Shown here: piece after piece, positions 11,002-23,196 of the stretch | Layout of the letters: every line of letters begins with the position of its first letter | How positions within the stretch are numbered: the stretch's first letter is position 1 | Source: Sciurus carolinensis | Lineage: Eukaryota > Chordata > Mammalia > Rodentia > Sciuridae | Reading direction: 5' to 3' | DNA: 64,000 nt | NCBI RefSeq assembly: GCF_902686445.1 | Contig: NC_062214.1 | Span: forward strand, 43,905,454 to 43,969,453 | The notes under the pieces: model-generated | Told to the model about the DNA's origin: nothing | Database searches by the model: none | What the model saw: only the letters and a program-made list of their open reading frames with translations | Program-made: the position numbers and the translations under genes

Positions 11002-13350
11002 CAATTTTGTAATCATGACATGTTGAAATGATAATACATCAGGTTAAGCACAGTGTATTATGAGAGTTGATTTTACCTGTGTGGCATTACTTTTTAAATA
11101 TGACTGCTAGAAAATCTGGAATGCTTGCATGGCTTGCATTGTATTTCTGTTGGAACACTGCACCATGCACTCTCTAAGGACCATCCTAGCTCCAAGCTTA
11201 GATTCTTCCACGAAAATATCCCTATCCCTGGGTTTGGACTTCTGAATACTCATCTGGTATCTTGGCTAAAGCCCAACTTATAAAAGAAAAATGTCATTTG
11301 GGCTCTTTTGTCTTTTTTTTCTTTAAACATCATTTGCAAAATAGCTTTTTAAAGAGAAATCCTGGAAGGAGTCACAGAATCATAAAAGGTGAGCCTGAGA
11401 GCTGAATTGTCACTTTCTCTTATCCCAGAGAGCCACCCAGCACTGTTTGTAACTGTGGACACGACTGTTTTTAAAAGGTGATGGTCTGAGGCTGAGCCAC
11501 AGTTTCTTTACTTGCTGGCTCTTCCTCTTGGAAGGTTGACTTGAAACCCACCACTGCTGAGCAGGAGGCTGAGAGGAACAGGCAACCAATCCCTGGTGAC
11601 GAAAGGGCTCCACGCATGCCTGGATTCCTCCCATCCTGCATGGCCCTGCTGGACAGGGGATCATCTTTTATTTTCCCCCAAAGGTCTGAGTCAAAACACC
11701 AATCTTGGCAAGGGCTGCAGGCAATCTCGGGAAGCATGTTTTTATTTGAAGTCCTCTATAGGAATGATTTCTTGAATGTCTATGCTGTTTGCTGTCCTGA
11801 ATGCTGCAGGGAAATTCAGAAATCCAAGTTATATCCCTCTGTAGAGACAAGCAACCCCTTCAAGATCTGGAGCAGATCAGTGTGCACACAAACCAGACAA
11901 AACACCCCCACTGAACTGGATACAGTTTGTATTTCCATTGTGAGGCTGAGTCTCTCCCCTCTGCTCTTTCCACCTGCTTCTTAAAAGCTGGTCAGAGTCT
12001 GAGCCTGGAAGCAGAAGCCCTTGTCCACTTCTGCATCCCTCAGCTTCTGCATTTGGGTATGTCCCTGTTTACAACGTGGTTCCTAAACTCTTTTGCCTCT
12101 CTTTGTACTGATTTTCACTGAAGCAGCTGGTGACAGCATTCACCAGCTTTGGAGGCCTGTGCAAGCTCCCAGAAGCTGGCTCTTGACCAGATGGTTGCTT
12201 CCTGTTTCACGGGTTCTTCCTGTCCATTTCAAAGTCTGGTGAGGGCTTGGGGAAGAGAAGGTTTTTTTAAAAAGCTACTTTTAACGCTTTCCCTTGGAAC
12301 AAGGCAAAAACAATCTTCTTTGGGTCCTGGTTATCTTTTGCAATGAAAATTAGAACACAGAGGAATAACAATAGAAACAGCAACAATAAGGCAAATATGA
12401 ATGAGCACTTACTTTTCCTATAGCTTTTCTGCTAAGCACAAGCTTGTCAGAGATCTCCAGAGAAGAATAAGCAGGCACATCACTTACTCCAGGGTGATAA
12501 GTGTCGAATAAGTCCCCTGTCTTCCAAACCAAATCAGAGAGGCCTACAGGACACTGAGTGAATTGCACTGAGGCTCTTTCTTGTTCTGGCAATAACTCAC
12601 CAGAGGAATGAGCCATTTATTTCACTGGAAGATTTCCATTTTAATATTAGCACAAAATAGGTCCTGTTTCACAATTAAATTAGTCAGGAAAGATTTCTAG
12701 TAATAGTGACACCCTGAGGAGGGATTGTAAAGAGAGCTGCTCAGAGATCATTTGCTTCTGAGCTGAGTTATTTCGTGGATCTCCTGGGAGTGGACATTTT
12801 GCTGAGATGGCTTTGCTCCTGAGCAGGAGTTCTCGAAGCCCCTCTGATGAGAAGATAAGTCAGACTGTGGTTCTGGAAGAAGAACTGAAATAAGCGTGCA
12901 GCTTGAGAGGCTGTGAGGTGCTGGGATGTCCTGCCTCTGATGTGCAGATGTCTTGGGAGTGAAGGCTCTGGCATGTGTGGTTCTGGCATGGGCTGCTTGC
13001 ACCTGCCTGATGCCACCAGGAAGTCTCTTCAATGGTGGATGCTGGCTGTGTGCTTGGCCACAGTCTGCACTGCATCACTCAGAGGCCACTAAAGAATAGT
13101 AGACACAGTCTTGGAAGCAGAGTATTGCTTTGCTGAATGGCAGTGCCCCATCATGTTTTGGAGCCAACCAAGGTGTGATGTGGTAGTATGTTTTTTTGCT
13201 ATTTATTTATTTATTTTTTCACACATTGATGGAGCTTGGCCACAGCCCTTGTCCTCACAGTGATCTTTCCTTTTTTATATAGCTCTCAGAATGATATCAA
13301 TATTAACATACCATTAAGGCCTTTGCAACACTACTTCCATCCCCAAATTT
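11002..13350. other. Intronic stretch, nothing recognised
   Basis: It contains overlapping open frames of 147 codons (+, 11541-11984) and 94 codons (-, 12748-13032), but these lack splice signals, domains or recognisable similarity and look like chance frames. An ATTT-rich tract lies at 13198-13220. Confidence 0.5.
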
Positions 13351-13485
13351 TCTATGAAGATGTTCAAGTATACAGAAACATTGAAAGAATTGCACAATGA
13401 ACACTCAGATACCCACCACTGAGATTACACCATTAACATTTTGATACATTTATAGCTTTTATTTTCTTGCCATGGTAAAGTCCCT
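13351..13485 (-). mobile_element. Ancient L1 (L1ME-like) fragment
   Basis: 'tgaaagaattgcacaatgaacactcagatacccaccac...ccattaacattttg' resembles the old L1 3' region seen more fully at 46.6-47.1 kb. Family and orientation are tentative. Confidence 0.5.
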
Positions 13486-13508
13486 GCCCCTATTTATTTA
13501 TTTTTTTG

Positions 13509-13728
13509 TGGTACTCAAGTTTGATCTCAAGGCTTGCTTATGCTAGGCAAGTACTCTACCATTGAGCTATATCCCCAGCCCTCTCCCTCTTTTTAATCCC
13601 CAACTCTTTTTAAATTTTACTTTGAGACAGAGTTTTGCCAAGTTGCTCAGGCTGGCTTTGAACTTGGGATCTTCCTTTCTCCTTCTCCCCAGTAGCTGGG
13701 ATGATGGGGGCATACCGCCACATCTGTC
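13509..13728 (-). mobile_element. B1-dID dimeric SINE
   Basis: Minus-strand ID half (A- and B-box relics), then an A/T-rich linker, then the B1 half with 'gagacagagttttgccaagttgctcaggctggc'. A T-rich tail precedes it at 13490-13508. Confidence 0.86.
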
Positions 13729-14139
13729 TTAATCACACATATTTTTTAAGCCACCAGCCCTATTCCTTCCATGTCTCAGATGGGAACATTGAGGGGAAGA
13801 TCATTTTAGTTAAGCTGAGGTCAGAGTCCGGGTATCCTTAGTGTAAGGCAGCAAAAGATCAAAGAAAGATCCCTGAAGTGGGAGCTCTGAGGTGGGGGTG
13901 CTGGGCCAGGATGTGCTGCTCAAAAGCTCATGAACTGGAGGTGATTAGGATCTGCCAGGATGATCACAGGGCTGATGCTGGATTCAGTGCTACCTGTAGT
14001 CCAGTCCAATGTAGAGATTTGACACTTGGTTACTTTGGCAAGTTGCTGGAATACATTCTGAGCTACTTCTTTTTTATTTGGGAAGTAGGGATAATGACAC
14101 CCAACCCACAAGGCTGTGATCACGTCAAGTGGAGAATTG

Positions 14140-14230
14140 AGGGCAGTGGATGTAGCTCAGTGGTAGAGGGCTTACCTAGCAAGTTCAAGACTCTCTCTGG
14201 GTTCAACCCCTAGCACTGAAAAAAAAAAAA
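14140..14230 (+). mobile_element. ID SINE
   Basis: 'gtggatgtagctcagtggtagaggg' (A-box region) and 'gggttcaacccctagcac' (B-box region) are followed by poly(A). Similar AAGTG-AGAA-TGAG segments on both sides suggest a weak target duplication. Confidence 0.88.
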
Positions 14231-14595
14231 GTGAGAAACTGAGAGGCAATTAATTTATCCCTAACCACTCCCAGCACTCAGTAGGCACAGTCAGAATGGG
14301 AAATATTATGAATGCAAGTAATATGCACCTTTGCACAATGCCTAAGCACATCAACTCATGAGAGGGTTGATATTGCTGAAGCTCTATCAATATTATATTT
14401 AGAGGGAGTAGTAGGAGCAAAAGCTGTAATTATTACAAGGGTAAATAAACCCAAACTGAGCACAAAGAATCAGAGATTTAAAAAATTTTCTCAGTTCACA
14501 ACTTGCGCATCCTCATGACAAGAGCTATTCCATTTGCCTCTGTAAATGAGAGAGTTCTGGTTTATTGCTTCCCAAGAAAGACTGAAATTAAGAGA

Positions 14596-14742
14596 ACGTG
14601 TCCTCCTCTGTGGCCCTTGGGAGACGTCTCGCGGGACGTTATTCGCAGAATAGGACAGGACTGCTGGAGCTCGGCTCTCCCATTAGCTGTCGGTCTCTGG
14701 CGTGGACAGACATGCTCCTCTGACTGACTCAGTGACTTCCGG
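14596..14742. promoter_or_regulatory. CpG-dense patch with CRE/AP-1/ETS-like motifs
   Basis: Ten CpGs in about 147 bp stand out in a CpG-poor window. Motifs include AGACGTCT (14633-14640), TGACTCA (14725-14731) and ACTTCCGG (14735-14742). Too small for a classic CpG island; it could be an intronic enhancer or alternative promoter. Confidence 0.35.
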
Positions 14743-17700
14743 TTTGTCACCCAGCAGTAGACAGCCTGTCATCAGAGAAGGTGCTTCAACCTGAGTCACA
14801 GATCCAATGTGTTTCTAATTGGAGATTGAATCAGGGTGACTTGGGAAACAGGAAGTGGGGAAAGACTTTCCACACTCTTCAGATGTATCCCCAGCCCCGT
14901 GTGAGGCCCAACACATGCTTCAGACTGCCCCATAAATCAGATGACACCATTAACAGTGCCATCTTGGCATCATGAACTTCTCTAAGGCCAGAGGTCTTCT
15001 GGGGGGGAGTTTATTCTGGGGACATCTAGTCCTCCTCCAGCCTCCTCTTTACTTCTGTCCTTCTCTGCTGAGCAGGCTGTTAGGCTGCCCTGAGGGAAAG
15101 GTGAGGACACATGTGGGTGCTCTCCCCAACCCTGCAGATGACCATGACCTGACCTGATGGGGAACAGACCTCTGAGAAAGGGGTTGGAAACTTTCTGATG
15201 AGTGTTCACCACCTTTATTTAAAAATCTTCATATCCAGGGAGGCTGATGCAGGGAACAGTTCACACATACCTAGGGCCAGCTTCTTGAAAGAAGTTCATG
15301 GAAAGAAGTTCACAGGTTGGAAAGTTGCAGAGCAGTGCTCTGAACCAAAGCATGATGCTTGTCAAGGCAAGGCTTGTGTCTTCTTAACAGAAAGGTTTAA
15401 TGTGACATACCAGTCGTGATGCTTCGTACTGCCAAAAAAAGAAAACAATTCAAAATGATGCACTTACTGGGGAGATTTATCTGCAGATTTATCTGCAGGT
15501 AGTGTGGGTATCAAGGCTGGTGTGATCAGTTGACCAGCAGTCACATTGAGAACTCAGTTTTGTTCTCTTCTTTCCCTCCCTTCCTTATGTTAGTTCATCC
15601 CAAAGCCAGTTTTTCGCATGGTAACAAAATGGCTGCTGAGGTTCCAGGTATTTCTTTTTCACACAGAAAGAGGAACAGTTGATGTCAGCATTTCTTTCTG
15701 AAGAGTGAGAGCCCTCTTTTCCTTGAATCTGCCAGCAAACTTTTCTTCATGTTTCACAGGCCTGACTAGAATAACTCCTGAACTAATCCTGTTGGCAGAG
15801 AGATGCTGTTTGCAGATTCTTCCAATCATGTTTAAACTTTGGTGACCAGCCCCTGGCACTGAGCTGGGGTCAAGCCACCCCTTCTCGATAGGTCCTGCAG
15901 GTACAAGGGATGAAACAAATGGGTGGAAAGGATCTTGCATAAAGGACAACATCCATAATATCAGCCATGGATACATTTACTACCCCTACCCTTCCTGTCT
16001 GTGACCCCTCTGACCTTTTACCACCCACCCATCTTTCTGCAATGGAGCAACCCTACGTGGTTTCAGAAGAGATGGACATGTCCCTTCATTCCCAGAATCC
16101 CTTGCTCTTCCAGCCCCCTTGGTGGTGTGTGTGTATGTTCTTTTGTCATTCTTTTTCCCTGGTCCCTTCTCCACTTTTAGAAACAATGGAAGAGTCCCGC
16201 CTCCGCCTTTTTTTTCCTTTCTGGCTGCCTGTCAAAGGACTCGCTGACCTTGTCTGGTGGCAGCTGTGATGGACAGGGTATCTCATAGCAGTCAGAAGAG
16301 AATGGTCCAGTGTGACTTTAAGAGAGAGACCGTGGGCTGGGCAGAAGGGAGCAGACAGGCCGGTAAGGAGCAGACTGCAGAGGATGGGCAAGGAGCCCTT
16401 GGTCCGGTGCATGCAGAAGATACCAAGGACTGAGTATTGATTATCATTTTCTATGAGTATTTTCCAGGGGGAAGTCAGGAGTTTGCATGAGATTTCAGTG
16501 CTAGTTGTCAGAACTCTGGAAAATAAACAAGGTCTGATTACTTAAGCATAGCCCTAATTAAGGGAAATAGATGTGTAGGGGTTCACTCAGCATAAGGGAG
16601 GTCTTGCTTTTCTGGCTGCATGGTGAGAAACAGTTCTGCCCATTGCTCAGGCAGTGTGTGGCCAGGAGAGTCCTGCTTGTGTCAGCCTGTCCCTGTTCCA
16701 TGGAGTCGTGTCCTCTCTCCCTGGCTTCCCCTTCTTCTTGGTGGACCTCAGATTCGGACTGAAACTGAGAGGACATGGATGCTATCTTTCTTTCCACTCA
16801 GCCTTATTATTCTCCTCTTGTGGGTTTCAATTTCCAACTTGGAAAGGTGCAAGCCATGGGCCAAAGAGTAGGAAAAAGTGAGAAGAATGAAGAGACTTTG
16901 TGTTTAAATGGAAACCGCACTGCAAGTCCTCTGCTTGTGCTTGTATTTCTCATTATGAAGCTTCAGGAGGGTATTTTAGTTCTGGAGTCAAGTTCTATGG
17001 TGAGAGGTGAGAAAATCTCTGTGCCCATGACTTCGAGAGATGTTTCCAAGATGAGGCCAAAGCTACTTTCAGTAGTGACATGTTTTGATGTCCCTCGAGA
17101 TCTCCTCTCATCCCTCCTTGGGTTCCAGCCCCAGTGGGCACTTCACTGTGAACTGACTCCATGGTGACGGTGGTAAATGCCGCCTCAAGCATGGAGCATA
17201 TATCTTTCTGCTTCCTGCTCCCATAGGAGTGGAAGCTTGCTTGACCCACTCAAAGTGCAGTCTGGAATTTGGGGAGTTCATGCTTCTGGGCATTTTTAAG
17301 CTGTGAGCAATTTTGGGAAGCATTCTGAATGCATGTTGAATTTCTAGTGGAATTGTACCCTTGTGCTAGTGGGATGAGCCTCCATTATGCCCCATTATAT
17401 ATGCTTTTTCCCCTTTCCCTGTGTTGCTTTCCACTCTCCCTCACTCCTTTTTCCTGAATTTTCCCTCAGAATAAACTACTTGCACCCAAGTCTTTATCTC
17501 AAACTCAGCTTTGGGGGAATCCAACCTGCCAACATTGATTGCATGATTGTGTTGCAATCTAAAGCGTTACTGTAATATCAAAATGACATTTGAGTCTTGT
17601 TTATTTGACTGTGATAGCATCTGCCTGTCTGTTGGCACAGGCTAGCTGGGTGTTTGGGGTGCTGTTCATAGGCTACATTGATCCACCATCAGAAGCCACC

Positions 17701-18249
17701 TTCTGCCACTGCACCTTGTACTCAAGCCCTGTGTCCCCCATACTCATCTCTCATCTCATTCCCACACATTTCCCGTTGCTCTTAGCTCTGTGTGAGATGC
17801 GTTCATAGAAGCCATCTGGGAGGCTCTATGTTCATGGAAGAATGAGGGGCATTTATGCAGAGAAAATAATTCTCTGATTAGCAGTATGCCACAATGAAAC
17901 CAGGCTGAAGAAAAGAAAACTGGGGAAGAGCTTTACTGGGTTTCTGTTTTAGACTTCGTCAGATTTTATGTGGGATGGAATAAAAAAAGGGGGATCATGG
18001 ATCAACTTGGAGTCTCTCAGGTGCTATTCTAGAAAATCCAACCCTGTCTGGCTCAGGCTCCGGAGGGAAGCCATTGCAATGTGCCATTGAAAAGCTGGTG
18101 AACAGTCCGATCTCAGGTATTCAAGGCTGATATGTGATATCATCAAGATGTTGACTGCCTGCTTTGTGACCTGACTGTATTTACCTTTGTATGATGGCAG
18201 CATTATTGGACTCTAAGCTTCCAAACCCTCCTAAGTCCAGGTTCAAGCC
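14743..18249. other. Intronic stretch, nothing recognised
   Basis: Short direct repeats occur (agatttatctgc twice at about 15474-15497). Open frames up to 130 codons have no recognisable protein or splice context. Confidence 0.5.
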
Positions 18250-18311
18250 CACTGGGAGAAAGTGGGTGAGTCTATCTTCCCACTGGCAGAAAGTGGGTAA
18301 GTCTATCTCCT
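18250..18311. repeat. Two-copy tandem duplication, about 31-bp unit
   Basis: CACTGGgAGAAAGTGGGTgA is followed by GTCTATC; the whole unit then repeats as CACTGGcAGAAAGTGGGTaA plus GTCTATC, with two substitutions. Confidence 0.85.
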
Positions 18312-18397
18312 GGTAACTCTGCTGTTCCCATAACTCTCTCAGTTATGGGCACTTCTCAGAAACAATCATGGCCTGTGGGATGTGAACCTTTGGTTGG

Positions 18398-18729
18398 TGT
18401 GTTAGTCAGCTTTCTGTTACTGTAACAAATACTTGAGCTTGTCAACTAATAAAGAAGAAAGGTTTAATTTTGGGTGTCAGTTTTGGAGGTTTCAGTCCAC
18501 AGTTTATTGGTCACCTTGCTCTGAGCCTGTGGTGTGGATTGAGAAGTAAAAGAAAGTGGAAGAAAGAGACCAGCACCCCACAACCTTTTTAGGCCACACC
18601 CATAATGACCTAAAATCTCCCACTAGACTCCGCCTCCTAAAGGTTCCAGCACCTCCCAGTAGCACCAAGCTGGGGACTAACCCTTTAACTGTAGGCTTTT
18701 AGGGGTCATTCAACATTAAGATGGTAACA
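18398..18729 (-). mobile_element. MaLR-type solo LTR (MST/ORR1-like)
   Basis: On the plus strand it starts tgtgttagtcagctttctg and ends near aaca, the reverse complement of a MaLR LTR; the inverse of the AATAAA region is visible near the start. No internal region is attached. The LTR is non-coding, an ancient endogenous-retrovirus-derived element. Confidence 0.82.
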
Positions 18730-18925
18730 GATGGCCATACCACTGGGACAGGCACATCCATGGTGTGGGGGAGAATAGACCCCAGAGCTGGTGGACTGGG
18801 AGTGGTGGAGGGTTGCTCCCAAATGAAAGTCTGAGGTTGATGCAAATTAAGGGAGAAAGAATGGTGAAGGGATGCTAGGAATGGGGAGCATAGGCACCGA
18901 ACTCCTGGCATGGTTTACTGGGGGC

Positions 18926-18928
<3 letters not shown>

Positions 18929-18973
<45 letters not shown>
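18929..18973. repeat. (AC)n microsatellite, 22 units
   Basis: Uninterrupted AC dinucleotides, likely polymorphic. Confidence 0.97.
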
Positions 18974-18975
<2 letters not shown>

Positions 18976-19014
18976 CAGAGAGCACTGTGAAGCTTATTGC
19001 CTAATGGAGGAAAT

Positions 19015-19027
19015 AAGAAACACGTGG
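19015..19027. repeat. Left target-site duplication of L1
   Basis: AAGAAACACGTGG here matches AAGAAACACATGG at 19479-19491 with one substitution. Confidence 0.88.
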
Positions 19028-19480
19028 TTCCACAATCTGGCTATTGTGAATTGAGCAGCTATTGTGGAACCAACCTAGATGCCCTTCAATTGATGAATGG
19101 ATAAAGAAACTGTGGTATATATACACAATGGAATATTACTCAGTCATAAAGAATAATAAAATTTTGGCATTTGCAGGCAAATGGATGAAATTGGAGAATA
19201 TCATGCTAAGTGAGATAAGCCAATTTCAAAAAACCAAAGGGCAAATGATCTCACTGATAAGCAGATGATGATACATAACAGAGGGTGGGAGGGGTACAAG
19301 AATGGAGGAAGGAGGGACTGTATAGAGGGAAAAGAGGGGTAGGGGGGAGGAAAAATAACAGAATGAATCAAACACCATCACCCTATGTAAATGTATGGTT
19401 ACACAAATGGTATGCCTCTACTTCATGTACAACCAGAGAAACAAGATGGGACCCCATTTGTTTACAATAAAAAAAAAAAA
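19026..19480 (+). mobile_element. L1 3' end with inverted 5' segment (twin priming)
   Basis: From about 19058 the plus strand reads the last part of ORF2 (protein fragment [20 protein letters not shown], partly degraded downstream), then a polypurine 3' UTR, the 'ccctatgtaaatgtatggtt' end and poly(A). The first 30 bases (about 19026-19058) are L1 sequence in the opposite orientation and overlap in content with the start of the plus part. Confidence 0.88.
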
Positions 19481-19491
19481 GAAACACATGG
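19479..19491. repeat. Right target-site duplication of L1
   Basis: Pairs with 19015-19027, directly after the poly(A). Confidence 0.88.
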
Positions 19492-20184
19492 ATCACTGTA
19501 GTGTAGTAATTGAAGATAAGTTTCTTATTCTTTGTGAGCAGATGAAATGTTCTTTCATCTGCTCACATTGTACATCCTTTTTCCTGCCATTGCTCTTCCT
19601 TCTCCCCACCCACTAGAGAATCTTGGAACTTGGTACATTGAATACAGGTGACCTGTTGGGATTGGGAGAAGAAATTTTTCCCAATTTCTCTTCCCTCTGC
19701 CTGACTCCTCATGATACTTCTCTTCATTGGTATGAATTAAGAAAAGCTGAGAATGAGGAAAAGTCTTGCTTCTTACCCTCTTCTCTGATGGCAGAGACAA
19801 GGCAGCCTAAAAGGAAACAGCAGATAATTTTATACTTATTCTCAGGAATAAATTGGACTATGTATCCAAGCCCAAGTGATGGGCATTGACAGTGATTTTT
19901 GAGGAGCCAAAGATGTGGTGTGATCAAATTTTGCAAACAGGTAAGTTTTAAAGACAACCTCAGGTTCTCAAATTTGGTAAATTTGCAGGAATCAAAAGTA
20001 TTAGATGTATGAAAAATTTCTATTGATAGATGTGCAACTTTTCAAAAGATGTTGTATTTACATATTGTTAATAAACATGCTAAAAACTAATTGGAACTTC
20101 TTGTTTTGGAATGTTTTTCGTAAGATCACATAATTCTACTTTCAAGTTTTAGGTGGAACATAAAGATCTATTTATAGAGTCTAC

Positions 20185-20269
20185 TTTTTTTTTTTTTTTT
20201 GGTACCAGGGATTGAACTCAGGGGCACTTACCACTGAGCTACATCCCAACCTTATTTTGTATTTTATTT
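20185..20269 (-). mobile_element. B1-dID SINE, ID half (interrupted)
   Basis: Poly(T) followed by the minus-strand ID unit (ggtaccagggattgaactca, ccactgagctacatccc) and the T-rich linker. It is split from its B1 half by an L1 and resumes at 20861. Confidence 0.9.
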
Positions 20270-20860
20270 TATTTATTGATTTTTAATTAATTATTTATTT
20301 ACAGACTGTATTTTGAGTCATTGTACACCAGTGGTGTACATCATTTCGTTTCTAGGGTTGTACATGATGTAGATTCATACCATTCATGTAATCATACATG
20401 TACATAGGGTAATGATGTCTGTCTCATTCCACGATTTTTCATACCCCCGCTTCCTCTCATTTCCTTCTACATAATCTAAAGTTCCTCCATTCTTCTCTAA
20501 CTCCCCACGTTGCCCACCCCAATTATATGTCATCATCCACTTATCAGGGAAAACATTCTACCTTTGGTTTTTTGGGATTGGTTTATTTCACTTAGCATGA
20601 TAGTCTCCAATTCCATCCATTTATTTGCAAATGCCATAATATTCTTCTTCTTTATGGATGAATAATATTCCATTATGTATATATACCACAGTTTCTTTAT
20701 CCATTCATCTGTTGAAGGGCATCTAGGTTGGTTCCATAATCTAGCAATTGTGAATTGAGCTGCTATAAATATTGATGTGACTGTGTCACTGTAGTATGCT
20801 GATTTTAAGTCCTTTGGATATAGGCTGAGGAGTGGGATAACTGGATCAAATGGTGGGTCC
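20270..20860 (-). mobile_element. L1 3' end nested in the B1-dID SINE
   Basis: Minus-strand L1: 3' UTR with 'catgtacatagggtaatgatg', a pyrimidine tract, then ORF2 C-terminal relics. It is flanked by an exact 17-bp duplication TATTTTGTATTTTATTT at 20253-20269 and 20861-20877, which comes from the SINE linker. Confidence 0.93.
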
Positions 20861-21005
20861 TATTTTGTATTTTATTTAGAGACAGGGTTTCACTGACTTG
20901 CTTAGCACCTCACTTTTGCTGAAGCTGACTTTGAACTCCTGATCCTCCTGTCTCAGCCTCCCTGCTGAGCTGCTGGGATTACAGGAGTGTGCTACCAAGT
21001 TCGGC
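20861..21005 (-). mobile_element. B1-dID SINE, B1 half (resumed)
   Basis: 'gagacagggtttcactgacttgcttagcacc...cctcagcctccctgctgagctgctgggattacagg' is the minus-strand 7SL/B1 head. It begins with the second copy of the L1 target duplication. Confidence 0.92.
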
Positions 21006-22100
21006 AAATCTACTAACTTTTATCATTGCAGGAAGGGCAACAGAATTTCTTCATATTTGTTTTCAAGATGCTCTTTCCATAGAACAGATTTCTTTAGTGA
21101 AGCAGCTACTTTTTCACTGGCTATTAAAATGTCATCTTGAAGGACATATATAGGTGAGTTGGGGTGGGTGGGCCCATGTGTATGTTCTCTGAAAATATCT
21201 GCTAGGTGCATACTTACCTGGTGGCCACGTGTGTTCTTAGAAAAGGTTAGCATACTTATGTAATATGTAATTCATTTCTAAAGACAGCATTTTAAAAATT
21301 CTTTGGTAATAAATAATCAGTGCACATTTGCATGATATAAAAAATTCAAGATCATGTTCTCATCTCATTTCAAATTATTGAAAAGATTTTACTATTTCAA
21401 ATAATATCAATGAATCATTTCAAGTGAATCCATATAAAACACATTATGCTATAATGTATTCTAGAAGCTAGGGATACCAAGTCTATCCTGTGCTCTTTTT
21501 TCAGGCCCCACCCAGTACTGGCACATGGACCCTGTAGGTGCCACTGCATATTTTATTGTTAATATTTTACCCATATTTTATATATTATTTACCCTTACTT
21601 TAAATATTAAATAACTATGTGGTTTTCTTATTTTTAGAGAGGCATGTGATACAGCTATGAAGGTTCTAATATTTTCTTTCCACTCTCAAAAAAGGCATGT
21701 GGACCGTCTCCCTGGAGTATACAGCTCTGAAAGCTAGGAACTCTATTAGCCTTCATCAGATCACTACGCAATATTTAATACATACTCACACACATTTATG
21801 TATCCTTAAAATCCAAACTTGAGAAACTTTAGAGGTCACCTCATTCATGCCTTCCAATTTTCAGATGCAATATCTGATAAAGTGATTCAATTTCTCCAAA
21901 AGTCCAAAACTATTGAGAGATAGAGAGCCAGAATCCCTAGTTGCCAAAGGCCTGCGATTGTTACCAGATGCCCAGCTACCTTCCCATGTACACCTCAGAT
22001 ATTTTCTTGATCAACCTGAGTTAGTTTTTCTTTAAATGCTGATTGAGGGATGCTTCTGTGTCACAGAGTAAGATCGCTTGTCTAAGAGGGCTTGGGGCTA
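21006..22100. other. Intronic stretch, nothing recognised
   Basis: AT-rich unique sequence with only short open frames. Confidence 0.5.
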
Positions 22101-22573
22101 CGTGTTAGACAGCTTTTCCTTGCTTTGATGAATACTGGAGAAAATCAACTTAGGGGAGGAAAGATCTGTTTTGGTTCCTGATTTTGGAGGTTTCAGTCTG
22201 TAGTCAGCTGGCTCCCTTGCTTTCAGGTCCGTGGTAAGGCACAGCATCCTGGCGGAGAGGGAATGGTGGAACAGAGCTGCTCACCTCATGACGGCTAGGA
22301 AGCAGAGGGGGTGGGGTCAGGGAAAAGACAAACCCTTTCAAGGTAACCCTTCAGTGACCTACTTCCCCCAACTAGGCCCCCCCTCCTAAAGTTTCTAGCA
22401 TTTACCAATAATGCCATCGAATTTGAATCTACCAGTGGATCATCCACTGATGACATTAGAGTCCTCCTGATCTGATCACTTCCTCGAAGCCCCACCTCTG
22501 AACATGGCTGCATTGTGGACCATGCCTTCAACACATGAGCCTTTGGGGGATATTCCAGATGCAAATCTTAACA
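22101..22573 (-). mobile_element. MaLR-type solo LTR (MST/ORR1-like), near full length
   Basis: The plus strand runs from 'gtgttagacagcttttccttgc' through 'tttcagtctgtagtcagctggctcc', 'gtgacctacttcccccaactaggcccc' and 'acatgagcctttgggggatattccag' to 'cttaaca', the full order of a reversed MaLR LTR. Confidence 0.88.
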
Positions 22574-22879
22574 GATTGCATGATTTGTTATGATTCTTTC
22601 CATTTTCTTCAAACAGTAAGATTGACTTAATGTTATGACTCTACTGTGAATGAGTGATTCTTCATCCCAGGCAAAAAAGGAAGACCAAATTAAAAAAAAA
22701 AAATCAATCAGCCCCATCTTCTTTGTCACATTAGCATGTTCGATCACCTCTATCTAAATGCCTTTGCAGTTTTCTTTGCCTTTCCTTGCCCCTGCGGTGT
22801 GCTGACAGAGGGATTCCACCTTGATTCATTACCTTGGAATGGGTACATCCTACTTATGAGGTAAGGCCAAACCCCTTGG

Positions 22880-23020
22880 TGTAGCCATTGGTCACATATG
22901 GCTATTTAAATTTACAATAATTAAAATTAAATTTAAAAAATTCATTACTAGTTGCATAGTCATATTTAAAGTGAATAATAGCCACATGTGGCTAATGGCT
23001 GCCATGTTGGATGATGTGGG
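22880..23020. mobile_element. hAT-type DNA transposon relic (MER3/MER5-like)
   Basis: 'gtagccattggtcacatatggctatttaaattt' mirrored by 'aatagccacatgtggctaatggctgcc' gives the typical palindromic layout of short nonautonomous hAT elements. Confidence 0.7.
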
Positions 23021-23196
23021 TACCTGACAATCTAATCAAGATTTCTTTGGTACAGCACAGACCTAGACTGATCACCATGGTATTTGGAGTTCTGCTTTTT
23101 AGAATGTTCTTTAGGAGCATTTCAAGAGCTTAGAAGAGGATAGGTAACCATTTACCTAGGTTATGTGCGTGCATGCACATTAATGTTTGAGAAATA

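Noticed and set aside
11541..11984. 147-codon plus-strand frame
   Set aside because: No exon boundaries, domain or known family; minus-strand frames of similar length overlap it, so it looks like chance.
16775..17167. 130-codon plus-strand frame
   Set aside because: No motif, no recognisable homologue, no splice context.
18398..18729. Coding endogenous retrovirus
   Set aside because: Only solo LTR sequence is visible here and at the other MaLR sites; no gag, pol or env frames are attached.
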